Part shown: positions 39,017-50,707 of the stretch, piece after piece
How the letters are laid out: the number at the start of each line of letters is the position of its first letter
Position numbering within the stretch: the stretch's first letter is position 1
DNA from: Pholis gunnellus
Taxonomy: Eukaryota; Chordata; Actinopteri; Perciformes; Pholidae
Reading direction: 5' to 3'
Length of the DNA: 64,000 bases
NCBI GenBank assembly: GCA_910591455.2
Contig: OU342804.1
Span: 13,362,133 to 13,426,132, forward strand
Translations under genes and position numbers: made by a program
The notes under the pieces: model-generated
The model's database searches: none
The model's input: the letters and a program-made list of their open reading frames with translations, nothing else
What the model was told of the DNA's origin: nothing

Positions 39017-39184
39017 GAAGGTACATATGTGTATGCGTGCTTTTTTATTAATTTATTAATACATTTTATTATTTTTTATTTATTAATTTCTTATTATTAA
39101 TATGTTGTATTAATTAATTAATTTATTTATTTATTTATTATTTTATTTTATTTAATGTCTCACTTTCTGTTGTTTTTGCTGCTT

Positions 39185-39264
39185 TGACTGTCAAAGCACT
39201 TTGTGAACTCTGTTTTTAAAGGTTCTATATGAATAAAGTTATTCTTATTATTCTTATTATTATG
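39185..39264 (+). mobile_element. 3' tail of a LINE/SINE-type retroposon
   Basis: CAAAGCACTTTGTGAACTC, then AAAGGTTCTATATGAATAAAG and a TTATT tandem tail. I recognise this as the common teleost L2-like retroposon end; the family name is from memory. It belongs to the insertion that separates the two halves of duplicate unit 1. Confidence 0.55.
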
Positions 39265-39584
39265 CACAGGGACATTTTGTTAGCGACTATTTATCATTAT
39301 ATTGCTTGGCATTATATTGAGGCTGAATTGTCTATTTATTTAACCTCTTAACTAAATAAGTAAATGTAATAGAGTGAAGCTGTGGTAAAGAAGCACCATA
39401 AAACTGATAGAAATACATTCATGATAATTTTCTAAAAAGTGAACATGAATACATTTCATTATTGGACCCCTCCACCTTTCACAGTCCGAAAACTATATTA
39501 AAAGGGGGGAAAAGACACGTATAAATGGCACGCACTAGGACCACGCGGAAACAGTGCCCGCTCAAGCTTGCAGTCCTATTGCAA

Positions 39585-39800
39585 CATTACATATCACAAA
39601 TCTGCCTCAGAGGGATTTATGTACAACATACGATATCCTGACTTTGAACCCTCACATTGGTTAAGGAAAAACTCCCTCCAAAAAAACTTTAATAGTGGGG
39701 AAAGAAGGAAGAAACCACAGGAAGAGCAGTTGAGGAGGGATCCCTCTCCTAGGATGGGCAGAGGTGCAATAGATATCATGTGTACAGACCTAACATAATA
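39585..39800 (+). repeat. dispersed repeat, copy 1
   Basis: Shares ordered text with 58,765-58,960: TGCCTCAGAGGG, GGAAAAACTCCC, GAAGAAACC, GAGGAGGGATCCCTCTCC, AGGATGG.CAGA, GTGCAATAGAT.TCATGTGTA. It is a family I recognise as frequent in percomorph fish, possibly a retroposon 3' part. Confidence 0.7.
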
Positions 39801-40599
39801 AGATTACAACATAGTCAATCCATATGACAGAAATGGTACATATGAGAGTAGTAATAGAATTAGTAGCAGTAATATGAGCAGCAAAATGATCTGAAAAAAG
39901 TCCTAATGTAGAATGTTGAAAACAGTCATAAAATAGTATGACGAAACAAAATGTATTGTATAGGACGTAGAAATAATAATAATAAAAAATAATTGTATGT
40001 TAAATCCCCCCCAAAAAAAAAAATCATGTGAAAAAAAAGCCACAGTAAAGTATGTAGGAAAACATAAATAAGTCATAGTATATGTTATCAAAAAAGTGTA
40101 ATGGTAAAAAATATATCAGTATCAGGAAATGGTTTAGAAACATTTGACGGCTTAGAAGAACAGATAAGTTTTATGTAAACATGGGTTTACGACCAGACCA
40201 CATACGGGGTGTTACTGTCTTACTTTCGAGGGTCGTAAAGAGAGACACAGGAAGGTGAGCAAAAGTTCACACTGGGGGTTTCTTCCTCTCCTGGGGATGT
40301 TAAAGGGTTAACGTAAATGTATCTGACAATGAGATCAAAGGGAAAATGGGAGATCAGATAAACCAGAGTGAGACATCCTTGACCTGTCTAAAGGCGGAGA
40401 CTGTTTCTGCTTTAGTATATAGTATGTGAAGGTTTGAACTGATGTTGAAGAATGCTTCCAGCAGACTCTGTGTGAAGAGCTGGGTTGGAGATTCTACCTC
40501 TTGCAAGAGAATAAATGGAACAGGACAACTTTGAATGATTTGGAGACTTGGATTATTTTGATTTGCGAATAACACTCTCTTCTCCCGATTATTAACATA

Positions 40600-41090
40600 G
40601 AAATATTCTACGACAAAAGTCGTAGTATAGTATGACTTAAAAAGTTATAGTACGGTTTGTTGAAAAGAGTCATAGTATTGTAAGCCAAAAAAAAACGTAT
40701 AAAAAAAGTCTTAGTTTAGTATGTCGCAAAAACTCAAAAAGGCCAAATTATAGTATGTCTAAAAAATTCACAGTAAAGTATATTTATAAAAAACATATCA
40801 TAGTACAGGTTCTGTGTAAAAAGTCATAATATAGTATAAATGTCATTGTATAGTATGTAGAAAAACCTAATTGTATAGTATGTCAAAAAAGTCATAGCAA
40901 AGTATGTTGCTATGTCATAGTACACTATGTCCAAAAGTCATCGAAAGAAAATCATAGTACGTTATATAGAAAAAGGCATACAAAAAATGTATAGTATAGT
41001 ATGTTGAAAAAAGCCACAGTACAGTATGTCGGAAAAAATAATAAATAAGTCATAGCATAGGATGTCGAAAGAAGTCATTTTAGGTATTGT
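40600..41090 (+). repeat. degenerate tandem array with CATAGTATAGTATGTCGAAA-type unit
   Basis: More than a dozen imperfect copies of a roughly 20-30 bp unit mixing ATAGTATG, TCGAAAAA and GTCATAG. Spacing and sequence drift, so no exact period is given. Similar text begins sparsely near 39,900. Confidence 0.7.
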
Positions 41091-41334
41091 ACCCAAACAA
41101 CTTGTACTTAATAACATATTCCAGAGTTTAAAGGATGAGGTGCCCAACCATTACCTCTATTTATACACTGATGACGTCAGCAGTGATGTCATGGGTTTAG
41201 ACAGGGGTGTAGATTATGTAAAGGTATGTATTTAGGTTAGTTGTGATCTGTTATGCATGGTTGCAATTGCATAGCATATGATACACTATCTAAACGTGTT
41301 TTCTACCTGAAGTTAAGCCAAATCAACTGTTTTT

Positions 41335-41338
<4 letters not shown>

Positions 41339-41374
<36 letters not shown>
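41339..41374 (+). repeat. (AT)n microsatellite
   Basis: 18 AT units shortly before the start of duplicate unit 2. Confidence 0.95.
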
Positions 41375-41378
<4 letters not shown>

Positions 41379-42514
41379 TATATATATTTTTGGTTACACA
41401 TATAGCAGGGCCACTCCTACCACTATCCCAGGTCAGGCTTCCTCACAGTAGTCCTCCCAGTCCTTTGTTGAAATAACTAAACATCAGAATTCAAAATAAT
41501 CCAATGTGCACGTTCAGTCTCCTTATATTCAGTTTGAAAAGTCAATAAATGAATTCTATGCGGCACTTTGTTGTTCTTCTTCTTCTTGGTGTTAGATAAA
41601 ACTGTAGCATATTAATCTGCTCTTTTAACCAGTTTTGTCACAGTGTAATTATTGCTGGGGAAAAAGTTACTGTAATTCTTAGATAATAGAGTGATAAAAA
41701 AATACCGATGCCCATTTACTGCGTCATTTACGGTTTAAAAAAAAAGCAAACGTGTCAAAGCGTTCGAAATGCTGCAAACTGTGGCTTGCATTATTCACTG
41801 TAGCCCTGGAAGCTATTCCTTCAGGTATCAGTATGAGTAGATGCATAGACTCAAATACAATCTCTGGTTTCAAATGCATGACGGATTCTGAGGATTCTCG
41901 CTCCGTGCAGACTGTCAGTAAACGCTGTTTCCCACAATTTGAAGTTAACTGTTATAATCAGACCCCAATGAAATGATGTCGATTTGCAACCTGCAGCATT
42001 AACAAGCTACATGCCACCAGTGAGTAGTAGGCTACTGGTAGCCATAACGGACAGGAACCCGATAGATTGAGTTGATATCAACAGTGCCACTTTGCTGCCA
42101 CAAGATGGAGGCACAGTTCTATTGTATCTCTGTGACGTTGCACAGCAATAACTAATAATAGTGATCATGACACAAATAATACCAGAACAAACCTAATAAC
42201 CTGTAATATATTGTCCCTTCCTTCTTCCCTGCATGGAGTCGTGGGCTATTTTATTTAAAGTTATTTTTCATCAGTTTTTGACGATTAGATATTTTTACCG
42301 TCGTGACTATTTTTTTATCTCGATGGAAATGCCCCAAAACGAACAGCCCTCTTGGTTCTAGTAAGAGGTGACATGTACAGGGACGTTGTGTTGGTCTGCC
42401 ATGTATCATTATATTGCTTGAGGATGAATGGTCCATTTATTTAACCTCTTTACTAAATAAGTAAATGTAATAGGTTAAAGTTGTGGCACGGAAACAGCAT
42501 GACATGTATAGAAA

Positions 42515-42886
42515 TACACTACCGTTCAAAAGTTTGGGGTCACCCAGACAATTTCGTGTCAATTTTCAGTTTCTTCGCAATTTCTCGCATGGAATAGCCT
42601 TCATTTCTAAGAACAAGAATAGACTGGCGAGTTTCACATGAAAGTTCTCTTTTTCTGGCCATGTTGAGAGTATAATCGAACCCACAAATGTGATGCTCCA
42701 GATACTCCTATGTAGATATTTCATTAAAAACCAGACGTTTCCACCTAGAATAGTCATTAACCACATTAACAATGTATAGAGTGTATTTCTGATTAATTTA
42801 ATGTTATCTTCATTGAAAGAAACAGTGCTTTTCTTTGAGAAATAAGGACATTTCTAAGTGACCCCAAACTTTTGAACGGTAGTGTA
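42515..42886 (+). mobile_element. non-autonomous Tc1/mariner-type element, 372 bp with TA ends
   Basis: Terminal inverted repeats of at least 28 bp: TACACTACCGTTCAAAAGTT at the left and its complement at the right (AACTTTTGAACGGTAGTGTA), both continuing into GGGGTCAC or its complement, with TA at each end as expected for Tc1/mariner. The interior keeps the first 40 codons of a Tc1-type transposase on the minus strand. The same site in duplicate unit 1 is empty (AGAAATACATTC at 39,410). Confidence 0.9.
42540..42662 (-). pseudogene. N-terminal remnant of a Tc1-like transposase
   Basis: From ATG at 42662 an open frame of 40 codons reads MARKRELSCETRQSILVLRN and continues with EGYSMREIAKKL, the start of the Tc1 paired-type DNA-binding domain. 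The stop TGA (42540-42542) lies in the left terminal repeat. The catalytic DDE part is absent, so the element cannot move itself. Confidence 0.85.
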
Positions 42887-45367
42887 CATGTATAACTTCT
42901 TTTTTTTATATCAGCACATTTCAGCATTATCAATTCACCAAGTAAAACAATTGCGAAAATAACGTTACTGCATTTGCATTCATGGACGGCATCCTGTATC
43001 AATGAGACACCACCCAGTTTTTTTGGACGTCTGCAGTATGAGGCCAAAAGGTATTAAATGAGCCATGCTCTTTGCTGACTCATAAAAGGCCATTATCTCT
43101 GTCCTAACCTTGAAAAGTAGCCAGTGCAACCTATTTTTGTTTGGAGAACATGAGTCTATTTGTACACAACTGCAGGGGTCAGACATAACAAAACACTTTG
43201 ATTCAAATGTGCCACTCGAAGTCTCTTCTTCTCTCCAGCGGATGATATTTGAAATGAAACAAGGCTTTCACAATCAATCCTTTATTGGATTCATCAATCA
43301 CACACCCCACAGTGACAGCTGGGGTTGCCTTTCAAGGCCTAGGACTTGATTACAGGACATGGCTGCTCTGTTTGTTACATTGTGATTTATCTGGTTTAAG
43401 ACATTTTTAAACTGACATTTGTAAACTGACAGTGTCAGTGTTTTGTCGTGTACTGTATCATAAGGACCTACAAGGTCTTTACATGGTGAATCTGGGGTAG
43501 AATGAGATCTAACGGGTCTATGAGATGCAAGAAAATAAATGGAAAGCAAACAGTAATAAATGCACTGATTTGGACGGTCAAATAATTTGCAGATTTAATT
43601 TTTAATACAGTGGCCGCTCACTACAGTATGTTATCCAAGTCACATTTGTCTCACTGACACTGCGTCTGCTCGGGCTTTGTCACACACTGTCATGAGTGAT
43701 CTGCTTATACCAAATATCCAAAGCCTGCCTCGAGCAGCTCCCTCTGTTCCATCTGAGTAGGTTAAGGTCAGGTGATTTCGGCTTTGGAGTGATGTCACTG
43801 GCTGTCCTGGCTGAAGGTAACTCCCACCTGTTTCCTGATTTCATCCATGATCTCTGTCAGTAAGACAGAGTCTGCCAGAGGCATCCGTGGGCTCTCCTTA
43901 AGTCCTGCAGATGAAGAGGAGTTTAACAGGGAAATCAGACTGACTGAAAGACCGTTTATAACCACAGTTAAATTATGCACATATTCACAATGAGGCATAA
44001 ATGATGTCATAGCAGGGATGTAAAGATTATGTAAATTCATAAGAGGCCAAACAAATAGGAGTGTAATACTGTATAAGCTAGAGGACATCCCAAGGACTGA
44101 TAACAGCATTGATTCTGAACCAATCTGATGAGTTCATTCATGTACTCATCCAAATTTTCTCAAGAAGCTCCAGGAAAGTGACCGTTTCACTGACTTGCAG
44201 TGTCGTTCTTTCAAACTTAGCTTTGAAATGGGGGTTTCGGCTGTTCAAACAGTTTCACCTCTTTGAAGACAAATATACAAAATACTTTCCTTTTTTATCG
44301 TGACCTACCTTTAAGCAGGCACCGCCTCACTTCTTCTGCCTCATAGCCAAGCCCAGTGCTGTCGATGAAATTCGGAGGGAGGCAGCGTTCAGGCAGAGGG
44401 TACTTTGTCTCCTTGTCGTTCACCATGAGTGTGGTAGGGCAGTGCATGGGGCCAACGACCTGGAGGGGAAAGAGGACATGCATTTTTGTGTTTATCCAAT
44501 CACTCAACTCATAACTCATCAAATGCAGTGGGAATGGATCCGAGACTGAATGCTTCAGTTTAATTAAATGTGAAAATAATTAGCGGTCAACTCAGTTCTT
44601 TGCATGTCTCAGTCCTTTCTTAATTAAGTCAAATGTTCCTGTGCAAGACTACCATAATATACTTTAATGGAGCCCTCAGTGCCGCTGATGACAGCATCGT
44701 TCGGAAGTCGAGCAGCAATTGAAAAGGCACAGAAGGCCATTCTGTTCCTGGAGAACTTCATCACCACAATCACTGACTCATCCACTCCTGTCAAACATTT
44801 GAAAAGGTAGCTCATTGAAACACTGGTGAAAAGGAAATGGCTGAATGAATGGAATCGCTACTGCTGTTGCTCATCAAAACTAGGTCCAATAAGTTAAATT
44901 CTATTTGGGATTTACTGGCATGAGGTCACAACATTTGTTTTTGTGTAGCTATTAAATTAAAGTCAAAACTGTTACATGACGATAAGTAAGAGATAAGAAA
45001 ATGCTCATTACATGTGTAGTGTGATGTGATGGACCTACATTGAAGGATATCATGCTGTGAGACAGCATTCCCCTGTCAGTTTTACTGTATTACTGTATTC
45101 TCCGGGGAGGCTTTGGATTAGTCTCACATTTTAAAGATAAGTCTGGGATTTTCTGTGTGAAGAATTCTTCCCTGAGGTGTTTACATTGTGGACAGTTTAT
45201 TTAAAAAAGTGATTTCTGTCTAAGTTTCTTGTGCATCACAAGAGGGATTCTAATGTTCTTTTTTTATGGTTTCATTAGCCACTTTGTGATCAGTGATTCA
45301 TGTAGTGTGGTTAATGATGCTAATCTACATCCCACCTCTGCTGTATGACCGGTGCGCTGAATCATAC

Positions 45368-45620
45368 CTGAGTCAAGCAGCACCCCTGTGGCCTGGATGG
45401 ACTCCGGCCTCTCTCCGTTGAACACCATCAGCACAAACTGCAAGCAGTACACTCCAATATCCAGCAGTGCGCCACCGCCCAGCTCCTTCTCCACAGAGCG
45501 GGGGATGTGGAGCTGAAGGGAGCCGAAGTAGGCCTTTACCAGCTTAAGCTCGCCTACTGCCTTCTCTGCCAGCAGCCTGCGCACCTCAGCATGCACGGGA
45601 AAACAGCGTGACCAGATGGC
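45368..45620 (-). pseudogene. dhdh: dhdh copy B exon 4 with destroyed acceptor
   Basis: 253 nt encoding AIWSRCFPVHAEVRRLLA through GVLLDSG, fully open. Upstream the minus strand has a good pyrimidine tract, CTGCTCCGTCTCTCTCAT|GCC, with AT where AG is required (45622-45621). An in-frame cryptic acceptor could be CAG about 54 or 66 nt upstream, adding a hydrophobic insert that includes YKLFTVAVVLGFLL. Confidence 0.85.
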
Positions 45621-45954
45621 ATGAGAGAGACGGAGCAGAAAACCTAGCACCACTGCAACAGTAAACAGCTTATACTGGACTTTCACCTGAGCAGCAGTTT
45701 ATAACTACAACTCTCCACTTTCTCCACCTGCCATGAGTGCTGTGGCAGATGTGCTGGTCAAACATGACAGACAAGATGTTTTCTTGCGTCATGAGGTATA
45801 AATATTCCCATGACATTCAGGGTTTTGCTTCCTACATTAATCTTCTTTGCTTCAAATAACTGCACTCGTGCCACTGTAATGTAACTGCTGGCCTAAAGTG
45901 CAATGGGATTTCATACGCAGACCGCAATGCCTCCTGCTGCAATACTGTTTGTGA

Positions 45955-46080
45955 CAGGTTAAAGCAATAGATATACATTTTGGGAAATACGCTTGCTTTA
46001 TTGCAGAGAGCTAGATGAGAAGATGGATAGTGCTCTCTGCAAATGGGTATGGTGTACATTATCATCTAATTCCTGGCAGG
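45955..46080 (+). repeat. fragment of a dispersed teleost repeat in copy B intron 3
   Basis: ATTTTGGGAAATACGCTTGC, then GAGAGCTAGATGAGAAGAT and a following ACTCTC-like segment. I recognise this as a widespread fish repeat, usually read as TTGGGAAATACGCTTATTTG. Only part of the element is present. Confidence 0.6.
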
Positions 46081-46363
46081 AGAGCAAACAATGCAAAGTC
46101 TATTGACCAAAATGTTGAAAAAAAAGTAATTTAATAACGATATAATCAAAATGGTTTTCTGCATTTGATACATTTTTATTTCACGATACTAAAGGGGAAG
46201 ATGTCTGTGTGTTATGATTATTACCTTCCAGTTTTAACCTCTAATCACACCTTCATTTTGGTTTGTTTTGGCACCAAACCTGCACCTGCTGTGACTCCAT
46301 ACTGCCAGCAAGTCACCCATTCAGCAAAGGTCTATATGAATGACTGTCTTCCTTCAACATTAC

Positions 46364-46528
46364 CTCCATCAGGTAGACATTGTTTTTCTTGGCTGCGGCG
46401 ATGAGTTCTTTCACTTGTCCAGAGTTCATATCGAAAGGTTTCTCACACAACAGATTCTTCCCGGCCTAAAGGAAAAGCAGACCGACTCGCCAGTGCTCTT
46501 GTGTGCAGCACTCCCAAGTACACAATGT
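46364..46528 (-). pseudogene. dhdh: dhdh copy B exon 3 with frameshift and stop
   Basis: The exon begins CTCACAG|ACATTGTG (DIVYLGVLH in frame) and ends TACCTGATGGAG|GTAATG. Between LGVLH and AGKNLLCEKP there are 37 bases where copy A has 36. The frame that leads correctly into AGKNLLCEKP has TAG immediately before it; the entering frame hits TGA a few codons later. Confidence 0.9.
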
Positions 46529-47113
46529 CTGTGAGGATACAGATGTTCCAGGCTCAGCTTCAAACAGCGACACCAACAAGCCACTATCTCTGCCTGTGCA
46601 GCCGCTCACAGCTCTTCATTCACCAATGTCTATGTCGTTGGCCAGCTCCACATAGCTGCCGTAAGCCTTAGGAATACCATGCCTCTTGGCAAACTCTTTG
46701 GCACGCTCCAAGCTCCTCGATGCAATCACTGCTATCTGTGCGAAAGAGAAAAAAACACACACATTCATCCCAGTGCTGCTCTGTCAGCAGCTCTGTTTAG
46801 TGCAGAGGATACAACCTGCCTGAGAATGAAGATGTAGTGAGCCTGTTTGGGTAGAGTGCCTGGTGATCTCCAGGAGGCAGAGTCTTCATGGCCACGCTGA
46901 AGTCATGGCCGATCTTCCCCACACCACAGAGTCCCCATCGGGTTGCCATGTTAACTTGGAACGTATAAGTGACAAACGAGCGGGATGGTGCTTTAGTAAA
47001 GGTCTGAGCTGCTGGCGAATTGTGACCTTGGAAAAGGTTGCACGTTCAGGGGAAGAAACGTACTAAACTGTCATGCCTTAGAGCCAGCAGCACTTCAGCG
47101 AGAAGGCTCCTGA

Positions 47114-47120
47114 ATTTATA
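47114..47120 (-). promoter_or_regulatory. dhdh: TATA box upstream of dhdh copy B
   Basis: TATAAAT on the minus strand, about 165 bp before the exon 1 ATG. A start near 47,085 would be expected. It suggests that the promoter of the decayed copy is still in place. Confidence 0.4.
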
Positions 47121-50100
47121 TGCTGGGGAGGCTGGATGTGTCACCTGCCCTCTGCTCCCACCCTGAGGTTAGAGGGTACAACACACACACAAACTGATGT
47201 GTTGTTGCTGACACAGGCCTTTCAATTTGAACTAAAGTGGTTTGTACTAGTTGCCTCTAGAAATCTGCAACAGGATTATCAGTGGGACTCTAATCATTAA
47301 CACGCTGAAGGGGGAAAATTGCAAAGTTTAATGTATACAGGGCGAGGGCTCACCTTGTCCACAGATCAACACTCTCCCACAGTAGTACAGGTCAGGCATT
47401 GGAACCAGGAGCTGCTTTGTTTCACACTGAGAGAGCCACTGATTAGCCTGCGATGGTCTGTCAGCCACACAGAAGCTAGTGATTAAACCCGAGTCTCGTG
47501 GGGGTTTCTGGGGTAAATAGATATGCTAGGTTCAGAGAATGCTCATAGTGCCCACAGCAGGATAACTTAACTGGCCAGTAAGCTGAGCCAGGATGACTAT
47601 AGAAAAGAATCAGCTCAGTTGCCCTTGAGCTAAATATTATCCGTTTACAGACAGACGGTTGTGTAAACTTCCTGCCATGTGCTGCCAGTAGAGGACACTG
47701 TGTTGTCAGCGGAGTTTACTTTCTCTCTCAAGCTCTGAGGAGTTGGCATTTGTCATTGTAAGGAATTATATAAAGGTTTGCAAAATCAGGTGAGCTAAGG
47801 AGAAGACAGATGCACTTTCTATCTGCCAGAGGTCATGTAACATTTGTTGAATTTGTTGTCATCTGAGGATAGTTACATTTTTTGACAATAATTCACAACA
47901 TTTTAAATATATTTTCCTGTCTAAATGTATGCCCATTTAATATTGCGGTCAATTTAAAGTACAAACAGTCATTATCTTGTCTTCAGTATAATTATGGTGT
48001 TTTTCCTCATTTTCTGCAGGAGCTATATGGTGATTGGATTTACATGAACATAGTGTCCGTGTCAGCAACTTCCTCATTATAAAAAAATGTTTTTATCAAT
48101 GACTCTACTCGCTGGCTGCTCTCCTTTTGTGTTTCACTTCCAAATGAATACTGGGAGCTGTGTGCCGTTGTCATAACAACAAGGTGCCAGCTGGGCAATT
48201 TGTATGCAAATGGCATTGGGCTTGGCCTGATATCCTTGCCTATACCACAGGACCTGGTTGCCATGGGAATGCCCAACTCCTCCTTGAGTAATTTGTACCT
48301 TTTTATTTATTTTTAACTTTAAGTAACACGGACACAGCGGTATTTCTCTGGCATCACCACAGGTGTTAAGACAAGAGGTAAAAGTGTGAGGTAGGATGTG
48401 TAACCTGACAGGGCGAGTGCAACTAGATTTTAAATTGGTGTGAAGCAAGGACTTGGTTCTGTGCGGCCTGCAGACGAGCACACAGCACAGAGGCTCAGGT
48501 GGTCAGAGAAGGGTGTTCTGGACAGGACTCGGACAGGGTCGCCCGACAGCCGTGCACTGGGACCCCACAGCTCTCACCGTCAGCTGAGCCATGGATGCCT
48601 ACTTCTCAGCGGAGAGTGAAAACAAAAAAAAATGACAGCTGAAAGCATCCTGCATAAGCTCGAGGTCATGAGGAGAAAAAAAACCTGCAAACTGTTCAGT
48701 TTGCGTGAAGAGTGGCTGAAGAGTCGATATCAGAAGGTGGAGTTTGGGGCCCTGGGATGGAGGTGGATGGTAAAGATGGCTCCAGAAAGCAAATGATGAT
48801 GAGCCGAGTCATTCAGCCAGGGCTTCAATATTTAGCACGCCCAGGATGATTGCCTTCCACTTCTTTCACTTCTCACTGTTTCTATTTGATTAAGAATTCA
48901 TGCATCATCTCTTGTCTGCATCCCTATTCCACCAGGACATGGAGGAAGACCGGTCACAACAGTTTCCTTAGAGAGGGTGGGTTGTTTTGCATGTGAAGGT
49001 GGTTGATCACAGCAGTTTCACACATTGTCACATAATTTCATCTGTGCATATTGCTATCAAAAAGCCCCCTCCCCCATGTTGTTGTAAAAACTACTTTTGG
49101 GAGGAAAGAAACATAAAACATTAAAAACTTGTAAACTAGTAGGATTTTTTTAAGCTAGCCTGTTATTTGATGTTGTTGAACTCTTGTTGAATTTTAATTA
49201 TTGAAGATAGTACTGGCTACTCTGCAACCCTAGTTACCACGTAACAGCTCCGTATTTCATCAGGAACTTCAAGTTAATGGGAAATAAAAAAGGACCAGAG
49301 AGAGGCACCCTAATCCTATTTTGATTGATGCGGATATGCAGAGGGTTCCCCCCCCCCTTCCTCCAGCTGTCAGTGTAAGTGAGAGCCATCTTGCTGCTTT
49401 GTGTTTTCTTTTTTGTGGGGGAAAAGGAACAGTATTGCAGCAGTTATGGGAGCACCATCACTCCTTCATCTCTGTCTCAAGGTCACTGCAGAGGAAGGGT
49501 GTCAGGCTAGACAAGCGCCAGAAGGCGCCAGCCATTTTGAGGGGAGGTTGGGAGCTTGATGAATCCAGGGAGGGAGAGGGATGTGGGCAGAGAGGAGTAA
49601 TAAGGCATTTTGTCAATGCTACAGCATGTTCTGATGTGTGGGCCGGGTTATTTTTTTCCATTAGAAAAAGTGTGATAGAAGGAGACTGAGAGGAGCAAGC
49701 AGAAATGGGAGCCTTTGAGCCGCCCGGCATTGTGCTGGCCCTTTGAGAGTCCTATCTTTGTCTGCAGCACACACACACTGGGAGGCTGAGCTGTGGACCA
49801 AGAGCAGGCTGGACCAGAGCTGACTTAGCAGCCCTTCATCTGGATGTCAGTGCTGATAGGGAGGGCAGCAGGATGTAGAGAGAGTAGAGCCGAACATAAA
49901 GCTATTACACCGAGTTACCGTTCATTTCGACCAACTCTCCATGTGTTTTATGGTTTTTGTCAGCCGTTTTTGTGAGGCTGAAAACACTCATGAAAGTGGA
50001 CAGAGGAGACACATTAGGCAACATGTCAGCATGCTGGTTATTATATGTTGATAGTTTATTTTACTATTGTGCATTTAGTCCTGATGCTTGGTTGCCTGTT

Positions 50101-50603
50101 TAAAGTCAAATGTGTGCACTGTTATTGACACAGTACAGAATAAGCAAGCACCAACAATGTGATCTAGTCATCACATCTGCTAAACTACACACCCCAAGCA
50201 CATTTTAAGCAAAATTCACTTCCCTGTTACACTTGCAACGTCTCATTGTTGTGCAATCCTTATATATACAAGCAAAGTAATACCAATTGTTTATTACTCT
50301 GACCAAGGTTTCAGGCAGATGTACAAGGAGAATTGATTTACCAAGGTGAGTTTTCATGTTAACAAATGTGGTAAAATATGTCTTGTTTTTTCTGTAACGC
50401 TTACACTTAATGGATCTAAAAGAGGGTTTTCCAACCAACAAATAAAGCCCTTTGAGAGGAGGTTTTGCCCCTGTGGTGAATGTCTATTTCTATTTGAGTG
50501 CTAAACAGGTTTCTACTCCATCAGTGCTGTTGTTCCACTGAAGTAAGTACTATCTGTCTCCATTAAATGCAGCTTGCATTTAGGGGACATGGGACACACA
50601 CTG

Positions 50604-50707
<104 letters not shown>

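Larger units (their letters stand above)
37999..39440. repeat. segmental duplicate, unit 1 (5' region of dhdh copy A)
   Basis: It covers intron 1, exon 1 and upstream flank of dhdh A. Islands shared with 41,484-42,910 in the same order and orientation: TACTGTATATTCAGTTTG-type text near 38,046 and 41,520; GTAATTATTGATG near 38,180; ATTGAGTTGATATCA at 38,679; CCATTTATTTAACCTC-type text near 39,330; AGAAATACA at 39,410. An AT-rich insertion with a (TA)n tract interrupts this unit. Confidence 0.75.
41484..42910. repeat. segmental duplicate, unit 2: relic of a dhdh 5' region
   Basis: Matches 37,999-39,440 in order and orientation and so carries what was intron 1, start codon and upstream flank of another dhdh copy. 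At 42,039-42,048 the minus strand still reads TATGGCTACC, equivalent to the start of copy A (ATGGCGACC, M-A-T), but the rest of exon 1 is not recognisable. No later dhdh exon follows on the minus strand before copy A. The unit contains a later Tc1-like insertion. Confidence 0.65.
43795..46949 (-). pseudogene. dhdh: dhdh copy B, tandem dihydrodiol dehydrogenase duplicate, probably inactivated
   Basis: Seven exon equivalents in transcript order: 46860-46949, 46624-46735, 46364-46528, 45368-45620, 44663-44787, 44309-44459, 43795-43904. Lengths are 90, 112, 165, 253, 125, 151, 110, identical to copy A except exon 3 (+1). Conserved pieces include MATRWGLCGVGKIGHDF, AYGSYVELAND, CEKPFDMN, LDIGVYCLQFVLMVFNGERP, GYEAEEVRRCLLK and a terminal SQDSQ-stop. 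Lesions: GC instead of GT after exon 1; one extra base plus an in-frame TAG (46466-46468) in exon 3; AT instead of AG before exon 4. The remaining exons are open and protein-like, so decay is recent. It could still be transcribed, or produce a C-terminal part, but no full enzyme can be read. Sequencing error could explain one lesion, hardly all three. Confidence 0.88.

Noticed and set aside
40600..41090. CRISPR-like array
   Set aside because: The repeats are degenerate, adjacent and without unique spacers, and the host is a vertebrate; it is an ordinary tandem repeat.
45264..45686. dhdh copy B exon 4 read as an independent protein with hydrophobic N-terminus (MKVQYKLFTVAVV)
   Set aside because: The N-terminal part is intron sequence upstream of the mutated acceptor and it resembles nothing known. 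The signal-peptide look is probably accidental.
49321..49689. 122-codon frame with purine-rich DNA
   Set aside because: No family resemblance and no splice partners; the frame owes its length to a stop-poor GAGG/GGAG-rich composition.
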